64,000 nt of DNA from Pegoplata infirma. Taxonomy: Eukaryota > Arthropoda > Insecta > Diptera > Anthomyiidae. The notes under the pieces are model-generated. The model had not been told where the DNA came from. It did not search any database and saw only the letters and a list, made by a program, of their open reading frames with translations. This document shows, in pieces, positions 36,728 through 48,213 of the stretch. How positions within the stretch are numbered: the stretch's first letter is position 1; each line of letters starts with the position of its first letter. The stretch lies in NCBI GenBank assembly GCA_963921195.1, contig OY992540.1:25556262-25620261 (forward strand). The letters are read 5' to 3'. Position numbers and translations under genes: made by a program.

Positions 36728-37692
36728 TTTGTACCGAAAGTACACTTTTTGGTACTTTTTTATTTCCTGAAATAATAGTCATAGAAACGTGAAATTGGAA
36801 AAGGTTCCAATAAATATAATGGTCACAGAAACTTTAAATTTGGAATGTAAAATCCTGCGGTGAAAAAAAAGATGTGGAAAAGTACTTTTTGGAAATTCCG
36901 TTTCTTAACGGGGATAAAAAGTAATTTTAATATTTGCTGAAACAATGATCCTATAAAATTGAAATATGGGGTATAGGATACTTCGGTGAAGAAAAAACAT
37001 TCTGGAAGAGGTACTTTTTGGAAATTCCGTTTCTAATGGGGGTAATAAAGTGTACTTTTTGTACTTTTTTTGTTCCTATAATAATGACCTTAGAAGAAGG
37101 AGATGGAATTGGAAATGAAATGGAGTAGAACGGGGAACAAAATGGAATAGAGCAGGGAACAATATGGAATGATATTTTTTGCTCAAATTTTTCGTGTTTA
37201 GCTTTTTTCTCCATATTTTTTCCCTCTATATATTTTTTCACTCAAACTTATTTTTTTTATTCCAATTTCTTTTTCACTGAAATATTTATTCACTCAAAAT
37301 CCCGACATAAGGGCTCGAAAATTGTCAATATATTTTTCCCCCGGAACGAACATGATAACATACCAGCGAAGTTATTCAAATTTTTTTGTTTAAATTATTC
37401 ATTAAAATATTATTTTATGAAAGACTTAAACGTGCACAAGTAAATAAAACAAAGACTACGTAGGGGAATTTTCTTGAAATCGGTAGATTAATTCTGATCC
37501 TTCTATTATCCGGTATTCAATACAACCGGTAACGAAGTACCGGGATGGTAAGCTAGTAAAAATATAAACAAATCAATTTATTTACGAAATTTTTGCGAAA
37601 TATTTATTTATTCGAAATAAAAATAATATTAAACAGTGTAAAAAAATAATTTCAGCATAATTAAATTAGGACTGGTAACTTATCAAATGCTA

Positions 37693-38142
37693 CACTCAGA
37701 AAATTATGTAAGTTACTACATGTTAGTTGTTTGTATATTTTACAGTAGTTAGTAGTTTTCAACTACAAAGTCAGTTATTTTTGTATGAAAAATATCAAAT
37801 AACTATTTTTGTTAGTTATTTTATGTCGTTTTTTTGAATAGCTACCAAAAAAGTACTGTAATGTAGTAACAGTTATTTAATGTAGTTAATTTTATTTTTT
37901 TTATCTCTGAAAAATTTTCAAAGTTTTTTTTTTTTTAAAAAAATCTTTTTTTTATTTTTGACAACTTTAAAAAAAAACTTGGAAAAAATTTGGTCTTCAT
38001 TTTTTTTTCTGAAAAAAAAAAAATATATATATTAATTATTTTATTTTTAATATATATTAGTTGTTTTGACTACAAATGTTAGTAATTTTTACTACATAAG
38101 TCAGTTGTTTTTTGTCAGTTAAAATAACTAACATTGTTAGAA
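37693..38142. mobile_element. CACTCA MITE family copy, right end missing
   Basis: CACTCAGAAAATTATGTAAG after TA. Family interior runs to AACTAACATTGTTAG and then stops abruptly at unrelated sequence. Confidence 0.85.
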
Positions 38143-38564
38143 ATTGTTGTGTGTGAACAGGTTTTAAAATTGAAGACCTGCAGTTTCTCTTTAATACTCA
38201 GAAAATTATGTAAGTTACTACATGTTAGTTGTTTGTATATTCTACAGTATTTAGTTGTTTTAAACTACAAAATCAGTTGTTTTTGTATGAAAAATATCAA
38301 ACAACTATTTCTGTTAATTATTTTAAGTCGATTTTTTGAATAACTAACTAAAAAGTACTGTAATGTAGTAACAGTTATTTAAAGTAGTTAATTTTATTTT
38401 TTTTATCTCTAAAATGTTTTTTAAATTTTTTTCAAAAAATAAAAATAAGTTTTCGTTTCTTTTTATTTTTCACAACTTTTTAAAAAAAAAAAAAAAAAAA
38501 AAAACTGAAAAAATTTGGTCTTTAATTATTTTTCTGAAAAATTTTTTGAAAAAAAAAATATATA

Positions 38565-38920
38565 CCCTAGTAAAAAAGTTTTGATATAATAATATATAAT
38601 TTGATACAATCATATTAAAATATATATGAGTTTTTATATTTTCAGATCTAATTATATGAAAGATTTTATATGGCTCCATTTTCTTATCTGAGGTTATACA
38701 TAAATATATATGACTTAATATAGTTATATAAATCTACATTTATTTATATAAAATAAGATCAACTGGATTTATTTGGATGTGACCAAAATTCGGATCTATT
38801 TGTATCATTTTTTATATTTGTGTATCTAAAATAATACAATTAGATAGTTATTTGATACAACTTGATACAGCCAATTTTGAGATCAAATTAGATCTAAAAA
38901 GTTTTTTTTTTTTACTCGGG
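38565..38920. mobile_element. CCCGAGTAAAAAAG MITE, nested copy
   Basis: Ends CCCTAGTAAAAAAGTTTTGA and TTTTTTTTTTTTACTCGGG, flanked by TA. Interior ATATATAA-rich. Confidence 0.85.
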
Positions 38921-38939
38921 TATATTTTATTTTTACTAC

Positions 38940-39426
38940 AGTGGTTCTCACCCTTGATAGAAAACAAGAAAAGAATCGGAGAATTGAAGAAAACAAGAAA
39001 ATGTTTGACAGATACAACAACAAAATACATGGTGACTTGTTTTTCTCATTTTCTTGGTTTCTTCTTTTCCACATAGAAAATTTCTTCGACTTGATGCTTG
39101 AGTAAGTTGAAGTAAAGAAAAAAATAAAAGTTCCTAGACCAACAAAACAGCTGATTAGAGAGGAATTTAATTATTTTGAGATATTTTCAGACTTTTTACA
39201 CGAAATTTGAAATGAAACTTAAGTGATTAATTATATTTTTACTAAAAATCGCGTTGTTTAATATTATTTCCTGGTTTTAATTATGTAAAATATTTTGAGG
39301 TTATAGAAAATATTAATGTGAGAAAACTTTTTTAAATAGTTGTTCACTCTTTAGTGGAAAAAATCGGTAGAAAGTTTTCTTGTAGGAAATTTCCTCAAAA
39401 GTTTTCTATCAAGGGTGAAAACCGCT
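38940..39426. mobile_element. AGTGGTTCTCACCCTTGATA element nested in the MITE
   Basis: Ends AGTGGTTCTCACCCTTGATA and TATCAAGGGTGAAAACCGCT with TAC on both sides. The interior repeats sequence of 620-900. Terminus is similar to 49115-49707. Confidence 0.83.
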
Positions 39427-39664
39427 TACATTTTAGCTGTTTGGACTACAAATGTAAGTAGTTTTTACTACATAAGTCAGATGTTTTTTGTCAGTTAAAA
39501 TAACTAACATTGTTAGTTGATTTAACTGAAAAAGAAGTTGACCCCAAAACCACTTACAAAGTAGTTATTTTAACTGACATTTTCAGTTGATTCTACTAAC
39601 ATAATTTTTTGAGTGTAGTTTTAATTTGTAAAGGAAATATTGACCTCGAGCTAGAATAAACCTA

Positions 39665-40454
39665 CCCGAGTAAAAAAGATTATATATGTTTATATTTAAT
39701 TATATAAAGACATCATATATATTCATATAGAATTTGATGCGAAAAATGAGTCGATAAAACCATATAAAGTTGAATTAAATTTGATATAATTTGATGTGAT
39801 TTTAATATAATTTTATATGATTTGATGCGAAAATTGGCCCCTTTTTTAGAAAAATTTATGCAATTATATATAATTAAATAAAAAAAACACAAAAAAAAAA
39901 ATTTTTTAATAAAAAAAATCCCAAAAAAAATTTATATTAAATTATATATAAAGAACTTAGATTTTTTTTTATTAATTTTGCATTATATATAATAACATAT
40001 AAAATTTAAAAAAAATGTTTAAGGTTTAGTTTTGGAACTTCAAAAAAAAAAAAAAATTTCTGGACTTAGAAAAATTTTCAAAAGTTATATCAAATTAAAT
40101 ATAAAGGACTTAGATTTTCTTTTTTAATTTTACTCATATAAGATTACATATGATTCAGAAAAAAGTTGCATAAAGTTTTATATAAAATGTCTTCAAATAT
40201 TTTGTTATATTAAATTATATAAAACAAACAGACAAATTTTTATATTTCATATGTAATTATATAAACTCACTCTAATCATATGTTATTATGTATAACTTAA
40301 CATTTTCTTTTATATAATTTTATATAAGAAAAAGATACGAAGTGTAAATATATATAATCTTATATGATAGCAAAACAATTTACGTATAAATTTATGAAAT
40401 AATATATGTTTATATAAAAATAAGTAAAATTATATATAATCTTTTTTACTCGGG
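39665..40454. mobile_element. CCCGAGTAAAAAAG MITE, full copy
   Basis: Ends CCCGAGTAAAAAAGATTATA and TATAATCTTTTTTACTCGGG, flanked by TA. The 790-bp interior is almost all TATATAATT words in both orientations. Confidence 0.88.
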
Positions 40455-40469
40455 TACCCAAAATATAAT

Positions 40470-40635
40470 TTTGGTATATTTTACAATTTTTCTTTTGGTA
40501 TATTTTATTATTTAATTATTTACACAAGAGTTTTGGTTAAATTACTGAAACAACTTCGTCGGTTGTAGTTTTAGCATAATTTTGGTTAATTTATTCCAGA
40601 TCTTTGCTCACTCCAACACAGATTTTTTTTGTGTG
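40470..40635. mobile_element. Right end of the CACGCAAAAAA family, solo
   Basis: ACTTCGTCGGTTGTAGTTTT, AGCATAATTTTGG and TTTTTTTTGTGTG then TA match the right 160 bp of the element at 61360-62613. Ends 205 bp before the Nse4 ATG, so it may border the promoter. Confidence 0.78.
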
Positions 40636-40668
40636 TAGAATTATAAATGAACTACTAAATCCGATTAC

Positions 40669-40676
40669 TATCGATG
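40669..40676 (+). promoter_or_regulatory. DRE-like site upstream of Nse4
   Basis: TATCGATG lies 165 bp upstream of the Nse4 ATG and contains the ATCGAT core of the DRE element, common in dipteran housekeeping promoters. Position fits a TATA-less promoter, but one hexamer in AT-rich DNA can occur by chance. Confidence 0.35.
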
Positions 40677-40840
40677 ACAAACAATTGTTTTTTTTTTTGC
40701 CATCGCTAAAAAAACACAAAAATCTGGCATCATTAGAATTCTAAACAAACAAAATAAAATTTTGCGCTCTGTTTTTTGTTAAGTTGATTTTAAGTTAATA
40801 ATTTAATGAAAATCGTTTTATATAAAAATAAAACAAGAAA

Positions 40841-43800
40841 ATGGATAACTCTACTCAATCAACTGATCGTAAACAGCGTTATAAAATGTTGTTGGATGAA
40901 GCAAATCAACTGCGTGAGTATGCAAAAAAGCTGATAAGGATTTATTAATACACAATAACAAACCCGCCATAAAACAAGATTGGGCAAGCTTCTCGAAAAT
41001 ATTTACTTTTTTTTTTTATTTCTTTATAAGACCAACTGATTGGCCAACAGTTACCCAGTGAAACATGTCGGGCGGTACGTGATATTATACAAAATTGCGA
41101 TGACATCCATAAAGAAGGCAGTATTGGTGATAAGTTGGAGAATCCCAGCGAGGTTGTAATGGATGCTCAACTAATGAAAAGTGCCCATGAATCTGTATCT
41201 AAGTTATTATTGGCCAATTCAGAATTCAATGATATCATGTACCAAAATGCAATTGTAAGTTAAGTATATAATTTAGATTCTAAGACCTTTTTTCTATACA
41301 AAAATTCTCAGATTCTACATTTTTCGTATAGAAGTTTTCACTTTTCTTATAGCAAAATTCTCACATTCTAAGACATTTTTTCTATAGAAACATTATCAGA
41401 TTCTGAGACATTTTTCTAATAGGAAAATTGTCAGATTCTGAGACATTTTTCCTATAGAAAAATTCTCAGATTCTGAGACATTTTTCCTATAGAAAAATTC
41501 TCAGATTCTGAGACATTTTTCCTATAGAAAAATTCTCAGATTCTGAGACATTTTTCCTATAGAAAAATTCTCAGATTCTGAGACATTTTTCCTATAGAAA
41601 AATTCTCAGATTCTGAGACATTTTTCCTATAGAAAAATTCTCAGATTCTGAGACATTTTTCCTATAGAAAAATTCTCAGATTCTGAGACATTTTTCCTAT
41701 AGAAAAATTCTCAGATTCTGAGACATTTTTCCTATAGAAAAATTCTCAGATTCTGAGACATTTTTCCTATAGAAAAATTCTCAGATTCTGAGACATTTTT
41801 CCTATAGAAAAATTCTCAGATTCTGAGACATTTTTCCTATAGAAAAATTCTCAGATTCTGAGACATTTTTCCTATAGAAAAATTCTCAGATTCTGAGACA
41901 TTTTTCCTATAGAAAAATTCTCAGATTCTGAGACATTTTTCCTATAGAAAAATTCTCAGATTCTGAGACATTTTTCCTATAGAAAAATTCTCAGATTCTG
42001 AGACATTTTTCCTATAGAAAAATTCTCAGATTCTGAGACATTTTTCCTATAGAAAAATTCTCAGATTCTGAGACATTTTTCCTATAGAAAAATTCTCAGA
42101 TTCTGAGACATTTTTCCTATAGAAAAATTCTCAGATTCTGAGACATTTTTCCTATAGAAAAATTCTCAGATTCTGAGACATTTTTCCTATAGAAAAATTC
42201 TCAGATTCTGAGACATTTTTCCTATAGAAAAATTCTCAGATTCTGAGACATTTTTCCTATAGAAAAATTCTCAGATTCTGAGACATTTTTCCTATAGAAA
42301 AATTCTCAGATTCTGAGACATTTTTCCTATAGAAAAATTCTCAGATTCTGAGACATTTTTCCTATAGAAAAATTCTCAGATTCTGAGACATTTTTCCAAT
42401 AGAAAAATTCTCAGATTCTGAGACATTTTTCCTATAGAAAAATTCTCAGATTCTGAGACATTTTTCCTATAGAAAAATTCTCAGATTCTGAGACATTTTT
42501 CCTATAGAAAAATTCTCAGATTCTGAGACATTTTTCCTATAGAAAAATTCTCAGATTCTGAGACATTTTTCCTATACGAAAATTCTCAGATTCTGAGACA
42601 TTTTTCCTATAGGAAAATTCTCAGATTCTGAGACATTTTTCCTGTAGAAAAATTCTCAGATTCTGAGACATTTTTCCTATAGAAAAATTCTCAGATTCTG
42701 AGACATTTTTCCTATAGAAAAATTCTCAGATTCTGAGACATTTTTCCTATAGAAAAATTCTCAGATTCTGAGATATTTTTCCTATAGAAAAATTCTCAGA
42801 TTCTGAGACATTTTTCCTATAGAAAAATTCTCAGATTCTGAGACATTTTTCCTATAGAAAAATTCTCAGATTCTGAGACATTTTTCCTAAAGAAAAATTC
42901 TCAGATTCTGAGACATTTTTCCTATAGAAAAATTCTCAGATTCTGAGACATTTTTCCTATAGAAAAATTCTCAGATTCTGAGACATTTTTCCTATAGAAA
43001 AATTCTCGATTCTGAGACATTTTTCCTATAGAAAAATTCTCAGATTCTGAGACATTTTTCCTAAAGAAAAATTCTTAGATTCTGAGGATTTTTTTCTATA
43101 AAAAAATTCCCAAAAAATTCAGACATTTTACCTAAGGAAAAAAAATTTAGATTTAAGAAATAAAAAAATTTAGATTTTAAGAAAAAAAATTTTTTAGAAA
43201 TAATTGAGGGGACACATTGAATAATATTATTGTTAATATAATTTGATTGTGTTCATCTTTTTGATCTACAGAACGCCATAATATCACAAAATGATACAGA
43301 CAACTGGCATGTTATTACTGAAGTTGCTGTTATGGTAGCTGCACCTACATTCACTAAATCAAGTATGCTTGGTGCTATCGATGTTGAACCTAAAGAACGA
43401 GTTGTCAAAGAAAGACAACAACGTCGCCGTACTGTTTTAGAGGCCCAAAAACGTCCTGAAACTGTTAAACAATTAAAACGTGATGATCGTGGTGCTGAAA
43501 AAGTCAATATTATTTTAAAACAAGTCAGTGACTTGTTTCGTGCTAATAATCGCAACCCTATTCCATACTATCAGCTAATTATTGATCCGGACAATTTTAT
43601 GAACACTGTGGAAAATGCATTTCAAATGTCTTTTTTGGCCAGAGATGGTAATATTGCGATTGAACGAGGCGATGATGGTTATCCACAAGTTCGTTTGGCA
43701 ACAAAAGATGAAATTGAAAGTCATCAGGATACTTCACAATCGATTTGTTCATTAAATATGAAGTTGTGTGAGGTGAGATTAATTTATTTTAATTGTTTTT

Positions 43801-46800
43801 TTTTTAAGTAATTTGTTTGTGATAAAGTTTGCAACTCCTAGAAAAACAATTCTAGATCCTTATAAAGTATATCGTAACCTCAAATACAAACGGACTTAAC
43901 TGACAACAAGTGAAAAACTTACCCGGCAGGAAAATTGACTGGTCCCTAATATGTTGGGACCCAAATGACACCTTTCATACACACAAAAAAAAAAATTTTC
44001 CATGAACGATTTTCATAGTATTTATGAACAAATTCATACAATTTATTAACTTTTTCATAATATTTATAAACTTTTTCATAGTATTTATCAGAGTAAGTAA
44101 ATGGTGATTTTGATTTTATCAATCTCATTGAGAAAACATTTTTTTGTTTGTTTTCATTTTCATTGCTCTGAAATGGTTCTGTTTCTTGTTTGCTCGTTTT
44201 GTGTTTTTTCGAAAAACGAATTACACAGCAAAGCTCAATATCGTGATAATTCAAATGGTGTTCGGTTTTCTTTGAACAGAAAACGAGATGAGCTGAAATT
44301 GAAAATGAAAAATAAAATGAGCTGATTGATAAAACGAGATTGAGATGAAATGAGATCTCGCGAGATTGATATGAATTGAGCTATCAATGAGATCTCGCGA
44401 GATCTCATATCAAACAAAATCATTTTTTTTGTGTTTTTTTTTTTTGTTTGCAAGCATAAATGGAAAGGTGGTTGTTTATTGCTTATGATGTGTAGGGATA
44501 TAAAAAAAGCAAAAGGCAAGTAAATTCTAATAATGAATTAGAATTTTTACAGAATTATTATTATTATTATTAAAAATAAATGCCGTTAAATGTAGAATTG
44601 TTTCTAACCATTTTTTGGGGGTTTTTTGTACGTATCACGTAATAAGGCAATAGTGGTGTTTTTGGTTAACTGTACATTCAAATTGCTTACGAATTTACTT
44701 CTGCTTTTATGTAAGTTTAAGAAGTGAATAATTGTTAATCATTGCAAATTGTATTTCTTCACTTCTTAAACTTACATAAAAGCAGTAGTAAATTCGTAAG
44801 AAATTTGAGTGTACAGTTAACCAAAAACACCACTATTGCCTTATTACGTGATACGTACAAAAAACCCCCCAAAAATGGTTAGAAACAATTCAACATTAAA
44901 CGGCATTTATTTTTAATAAATAATTCTGTAAAAATTCTATTTCATTATTAGAATTTACTTGCCTTATGTTTTTTTTTATATATCCCTACACATCATAAGC
45001 AATAAACAACCACCTTTTCATTTATGCTTGCAAACAAAAAAAAAATAAAAACACAAAAAAAATGATTTTGTTTGATATGAGATCTCGCGAGATCTCATTG
45101 ATAGCTCAATTCATATCAATCTCGCGAGATCTCAATTCATCTCAATCTCGTTTCATCTATCAGCTCATTTTATTTTTCATTTCAATTTCAGCTCATCTCG
45201 TTTTCTGTTCAAAGAAAACCGAACACCATTTGAATTATCACGATATTGAGCTTTGCTGTGTAATTCGTTTTTCGAAAAAACACAAAACGAGCAAACAAGA
45301 AACACAATCATTTCAGAGCAAAGAAAAAAAGAAGCAAATACAAAAATATCAATTTCTGTTAATGATTAAAGAAAGAGATGAAATGAGCTGTTCATGGTGA
45401 GATAATACTTACTCTGGTATTTATGAATAAATCATAATATGTGAAATTCAAGAATTTTTAACATTTTTCATAAATACTTTGAAAAAGTTTATAAATATTA
45501 TGAAAAAGTTAATAAATTGTATGAATTTGTTCATAAATACTATGAAAATCGTTCATGGAAAAAAAAAAAATTTGTGTGTATGAAAGGTGTCATATAAACA
45601 CACCTGTCAAGTTTGTGAGGAAATGTCCCAATCCTAAAAACATCACTTTTAACATGCCACTAGAGCTGTCTATTAGGAACACAGCCCATGCATTTCAGTA
45701 TTGACATGTTACAGAACACATCTCACCGTTTTTTTCCGGGACTTGGAACATTTAAAAAAAAAATATTTTCCTTTTTTTATATCCTCAAACCATAGTATGG
45801 GGTATACCCACTTCGTCATTCCTTGTGTAACGCATCAAAATATACAGTCAAACCCGGTTATAACGAACTCCGAGGGACTAGTAAAAATAGTTCGTTATAA
45901 GCGAAGTTCGCTATAAGTGGGGTATATTTTATGTCAACCTTGTTTTATTTCCAAAAAAAAAGTTCCAATTTTGTTTTATTTGACGTTTTTTGAAAGTAAA
46001 CTACTCATTGAGAAGAAAACATTAAAAATGTAAAAAAAATTATCAACATTACAATATTAACCAAATTTCAAAATATTTATGGGAGTTCGTTATAAAAAGG
46101 TAAATATACATGAAATTGTGTTCGTGGGACCATAATAAGTAGTTCGTTTTAACCGAGGATTCGTTATAACCGAGTTCGTTATAAAAGAGGTATTTTGTGC
46201 AAAAATTGTTGCCAAAACGTCGGGACTTTAGAATTAGTTCGTTATAACCGAGAATTCGTTATAACCGAGTTCGACTGTAGTTCTAAAACCCTATAAAGAA
46301 TATTTTCTTGATCAGTGATCGATTCTAAGATATTCTAGCGATGTACATCTGTCTGTCCGTCCATCTGTCTCTGAAGAAGACACGATACAGTTAAAAATAA
46401 AAGAGCTAGACCCCTTAAGTTTGGCGCGAATATGTCTTATGGTAATAGGCTGGTTAAGTTCGGAGATGGGCAAAATAGGACCAGGGGGAAAAGTTCCCTC
46501 TTAAAAAACTTAATCAACCTCTAAAAACACAATTTTTTAACATGTAATTTTTGTATATTAAGTTCATTGAATATGAAGTTCATTGAACTGCACTTGGACC
46601 AAGGAGATCACAAAAGTCCATTTTTTCGGCTCGCTCCTTTTTGGGAGCGGGGATAAAAGATAATTATAAAATTATTGATAAAATTGTATTAAGTGCAAAA
46701 GCCATAAATAATTTATTTGTCAACATTTATCTCAATGGCCAACAATCCAAAAAAACGCCCATGGGTTTTTTTATAAAAAACAATTTCCATTAACAAGACA

Positions 46801-47451
46801 AACCGACATTTAAAATCCTACTGATGATAACACTAACTGGAGTGTTTGAAACCGGTATGGAAATACCAGGAATGTCTATAATTTTTAGAAATGCAATTTT
46901 TCTTCTGCATTTTTTAACTTGAACCCTTATGACAAATTAACTAGAGCCCGGCTCGATCTGTACTTACAGAAAAAATACTCATAAAATTATTGACAAAATA
47001 TGTCGCCATAAGTCTCGTCTCCGAAACAGAAAATGCAAATTTCTTCATTTGTGTCCGCAATTCCAGATAATGTTGGTAACCCTTGCCAAATAATGTAAAG
47101 GCCTATTCACACCTGAGGTCAAATCTCAAATCTTCGAACGAGATTTTGATCATATGGCATGTATCATGTTATACACAACCATATGATCGAAATCTCATTC
47201 GAACGATATTTGACCTCGGGAATACCAAAAATGTCTATAATTTTTAATGGCAAATTGGATTATGATGAATCTACTTCTTCTATTATGTTTCCTAAATTTG
47301 TGTTAATAATAATTTTTATCTTTCTTTTAAGGAAATGGTAAGGTTATATGAAATTCGTGTACCTTTGCTAAATGTACCTGCCGACATGGATGAACGAGAT
47401 AGTACACAAATTAATAATAATATGGATGAAGATGAAGACGATAGTATGTAA
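40841..47451 (+). CDS. Nse4: Non-SMC element 4 (Nse4), SMC5/6 complex kleisin; 4 exons, 305 aa
   Basis: Exons are 40841-40913, 41031-41254, 43272-43772 and 47332-47451 (73, 224, 501 and 120 nt). All introns are GT-AG (donors GTGAGT, GTAAGT, GTGAGA) and the joined frame is open from ATG to TAA. The C-terminal third (about residues 190-285) carries NPIPYYQLIIDPDNF and FQMSFLARDG, which I recognise as the Nse4/EID C-terminal domain. Residues about 13-50 (RYKMLLDEANQL onward) fit the Nse3-binding N-terminus. The C-terminus is acidic (DEDEDDSM). In the family, Nse4 bridges the Smc5 and Smc6 heads with Nse1/Nse3 in the nucleus for recombination repair and chromosome maintenance. Length fits the family (about 300-385 aa). 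The exon 2/3 junction reads QNAI-NAII, a small direct repeat worth checking by cDNA. Introns 2 and 3 (2.0 and 3.6 kb) are filled with satellite and transposons. The gene converges on Vps4. Exon coordinates are inferred from sequence only. Confidence 0.92.
41276..43140. repeat. 35-bp palindromic satellite array, about 53 copies, in Nse4 intron 2
   Basis: Exact 35-bp period. Each unit holds TCTCAGATTCTGAGA (7-bp arms around one base) and TTTTTCCTATAGAAAAA, a second near-palindrome. From about 41445 to 42390 the copies are identical to the base. Scattered single changes appear from 42398 (CCAATAG, CCTATACG, CCTGTAG, AGATATT), and both edges decay into diverged units. This is the usual pattern of recent homogenisation by unequal exchange or slippage, with old units left at the margins. 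There are no spacers, so it is not CRISPR. Copy number may be misassembled. Confidence 0.97.
43965..45593. mobile_element. Long foldback element in Nse4 intron 3
   Basis: Starts ATGACACCTTTCATACAC and ends with its inverse (GTGTATGAAAGGTGTCAT). Arms of roughly 750 bp fold around a centre near 44740 with few mismatches. Each arm contains a nested palindrome GAGATCTCGCGAGATCTC. Both arms produce short mirror-image ORFs, which are shadows of the symmetry. No transposase is seen, so it is probably a non-autonomous foldback/MITE. A target duplication is not clear. Confidence 0.85.
45779..46730 (+). mobile_element. Helentron-A copy in Nse4 intron 3, interrupted by a pogo-like MITE
   Basis: Begins with the family 5' end (a TACCCTCAAACC variant), then the conserved CATTCCTTGTGTAACGCATC block. 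A 433-bp insertion (45845-46277) follows, then the ATTCTAGCGATGTAC and (GTCY)n block, then family internal sequence fading near 46730. The 3' hairpin is not seen. Confidence 0.75.
45845..46277. mobile_element. pogo/Tigger-like MITE with TA duplication
   Basis: Terminal repeats CAGTCAAACCCGGTTATAAC and the inverse of CAGTCGAACTCGGTTATAAC, flanked by TA at 45843-45844 and 46278-46279. The terminus style and TA target fit the pogo/Tigger branch of Tc1/mariner. Several internal copies of the TTCGTTATAA core are visible. No coding capacity. Confidence 0.85.
46779..46931. repeat. Dispersed repeat shared with the hAT element at 49.7 kb
   Basis: This roughly 150-bp stretch (ATTAACAAGACAAACCGACA to TTGAACCCTTA) reappears at 49955-50106 inside the hAT-like element with few differences. 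A short piece (AATACCAAAAATGTCTATAA) also lies near 47221. Confidence 0.8.
47103..47221. repeat. Short inverted repeat (MITE-like hairpin) in Nse4 intron 3
   Basis: The left arm reads CCTGAGGTCAAATCTCAAAT then TTCGAACGAGATTTTGATCA. The right arm returns TGATCGAAATCTCATTCGAA and ATATTTGACCTCGG. It lies about 110 bp before the exon 4 acceptor and looks like a small MITE. Confidence 0.6.
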
Positions 47452-47693
47452 AGAAAAACTGGCCAAATCTTAAATTACTTGGAAAATAATGAATGTTGAA
47501 AGTTATTCACTGTTAAACGAAAAGTTAACTTTTCTTTGTTTGTCCCAAAAATAGCTTTAAAAAAATAAGCAATGTTTCGATAGTTAATTTGCAGTATTTC
47601 CTAGTTTTGTATTATTTTTTAACAAAAAAGAATGTAATCAATATTAGTTTTAAAATTTAAATGTTAAGTTTTTTACGTCTTTTTTATAATTCT

Positions 47694-47699
47694 AATAAA
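47694..47699 (+). terminator. Candidate poly(A) signal of Nse4
   Basis: AATAAA lies 243 bp after the Nse4 stop codon, in AT-rich DNA before the convergent Vps4 3' end. It is the best-placed canonical hexamer seen, but no transcript end is proven. Confidence 0.5.
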
Positions 47700-48213
47700 T
47701 TTTGAAACATATAACTATTACTTACTTTATTAGTACTTTCATTAAACAAAGAAAAAGAGAAGAAGAAAACATTGTTATAAATTTTAACTTATAATAATAT
47801 TGATCGCTAAATGAAATATATTTAATTTTATTGAATATTTTTTGTAAAGAAATCCGTTTTTTTTTTGCATTAATTTTAAAAAATAGCCAATGTTTTTTAA
47901 GCAAAACTATAAAGAACAAAATATATAAAAAATGCTATTATTTGTTTGTAAATATACACGCCTACAATTTCTATTTTTCTCATTTTGCTAATACATACGA
48001 AGATGTTTACAAGTACAAAAATATATTATATAAACAATGTTTGTTGTTATTTTTTGAAGATAAAAAATAAATAGTTTACATTTTTTTGCAGACCACTTCA
48101 AAAAACAAGATTTAATTAAAAAAAAAAATAGAAAAAATAATTAACAATTGAATGGCCAAAAAAAAAAAAACATGAAAATCATTGAATTGAAAATGATTCA
48201 AGGATTGCAGCAT

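Larger units (their letters stand above)
35129..37556 (+). mobile_element. Non-autonomous Helitron
   Basis: Starts TCTATATATATAAAAGAG and ends AAGCTAG, preceded by A and followed by T: the canonical 5' TC / 3' CTRR element in an A-T target with no duplication. A hairpin CCGGTA-acgaag-TACCGG (37526-37543) lies 9 nt before CTAG, as in known Helitrons. Inside are a (GACT)n run (35150-35206), a 146-bp tandem array and a 16-bp minisatellite. No Rep/helicase coding. Confidence 0.95.
38195..39615. mobile_element. CACTCA MITE family copy with two insertions
   Basis: Left end slightly mutated (TACTCAGAAAATTATGTAAG). Right end AACATAATTTTTTGAGTG plus TA. Interior is broken by elements at 38565-38920 and 38940-39426. 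The joined family sequence is otherwise continuous. Confidence 0.88.

Noticed and set aside
41276..43140. CRISPR-like regular repeats
   Set aside because: Units are contiguous 35-bp copies with no unique spacers, and the context is a eukaryotic intron; it is satellite DNA.
43253..43555. 100-codon frame antisense to Nse4 exon 3
   Set aside because: Shadow of the real exon on the other strand.
44235..45400. Two similar frames on opposite strands (MRSREISLIAQFISISRDL)
   Set aside because: Mirror images produced by the arms of the foldback element; no independent support as protein.
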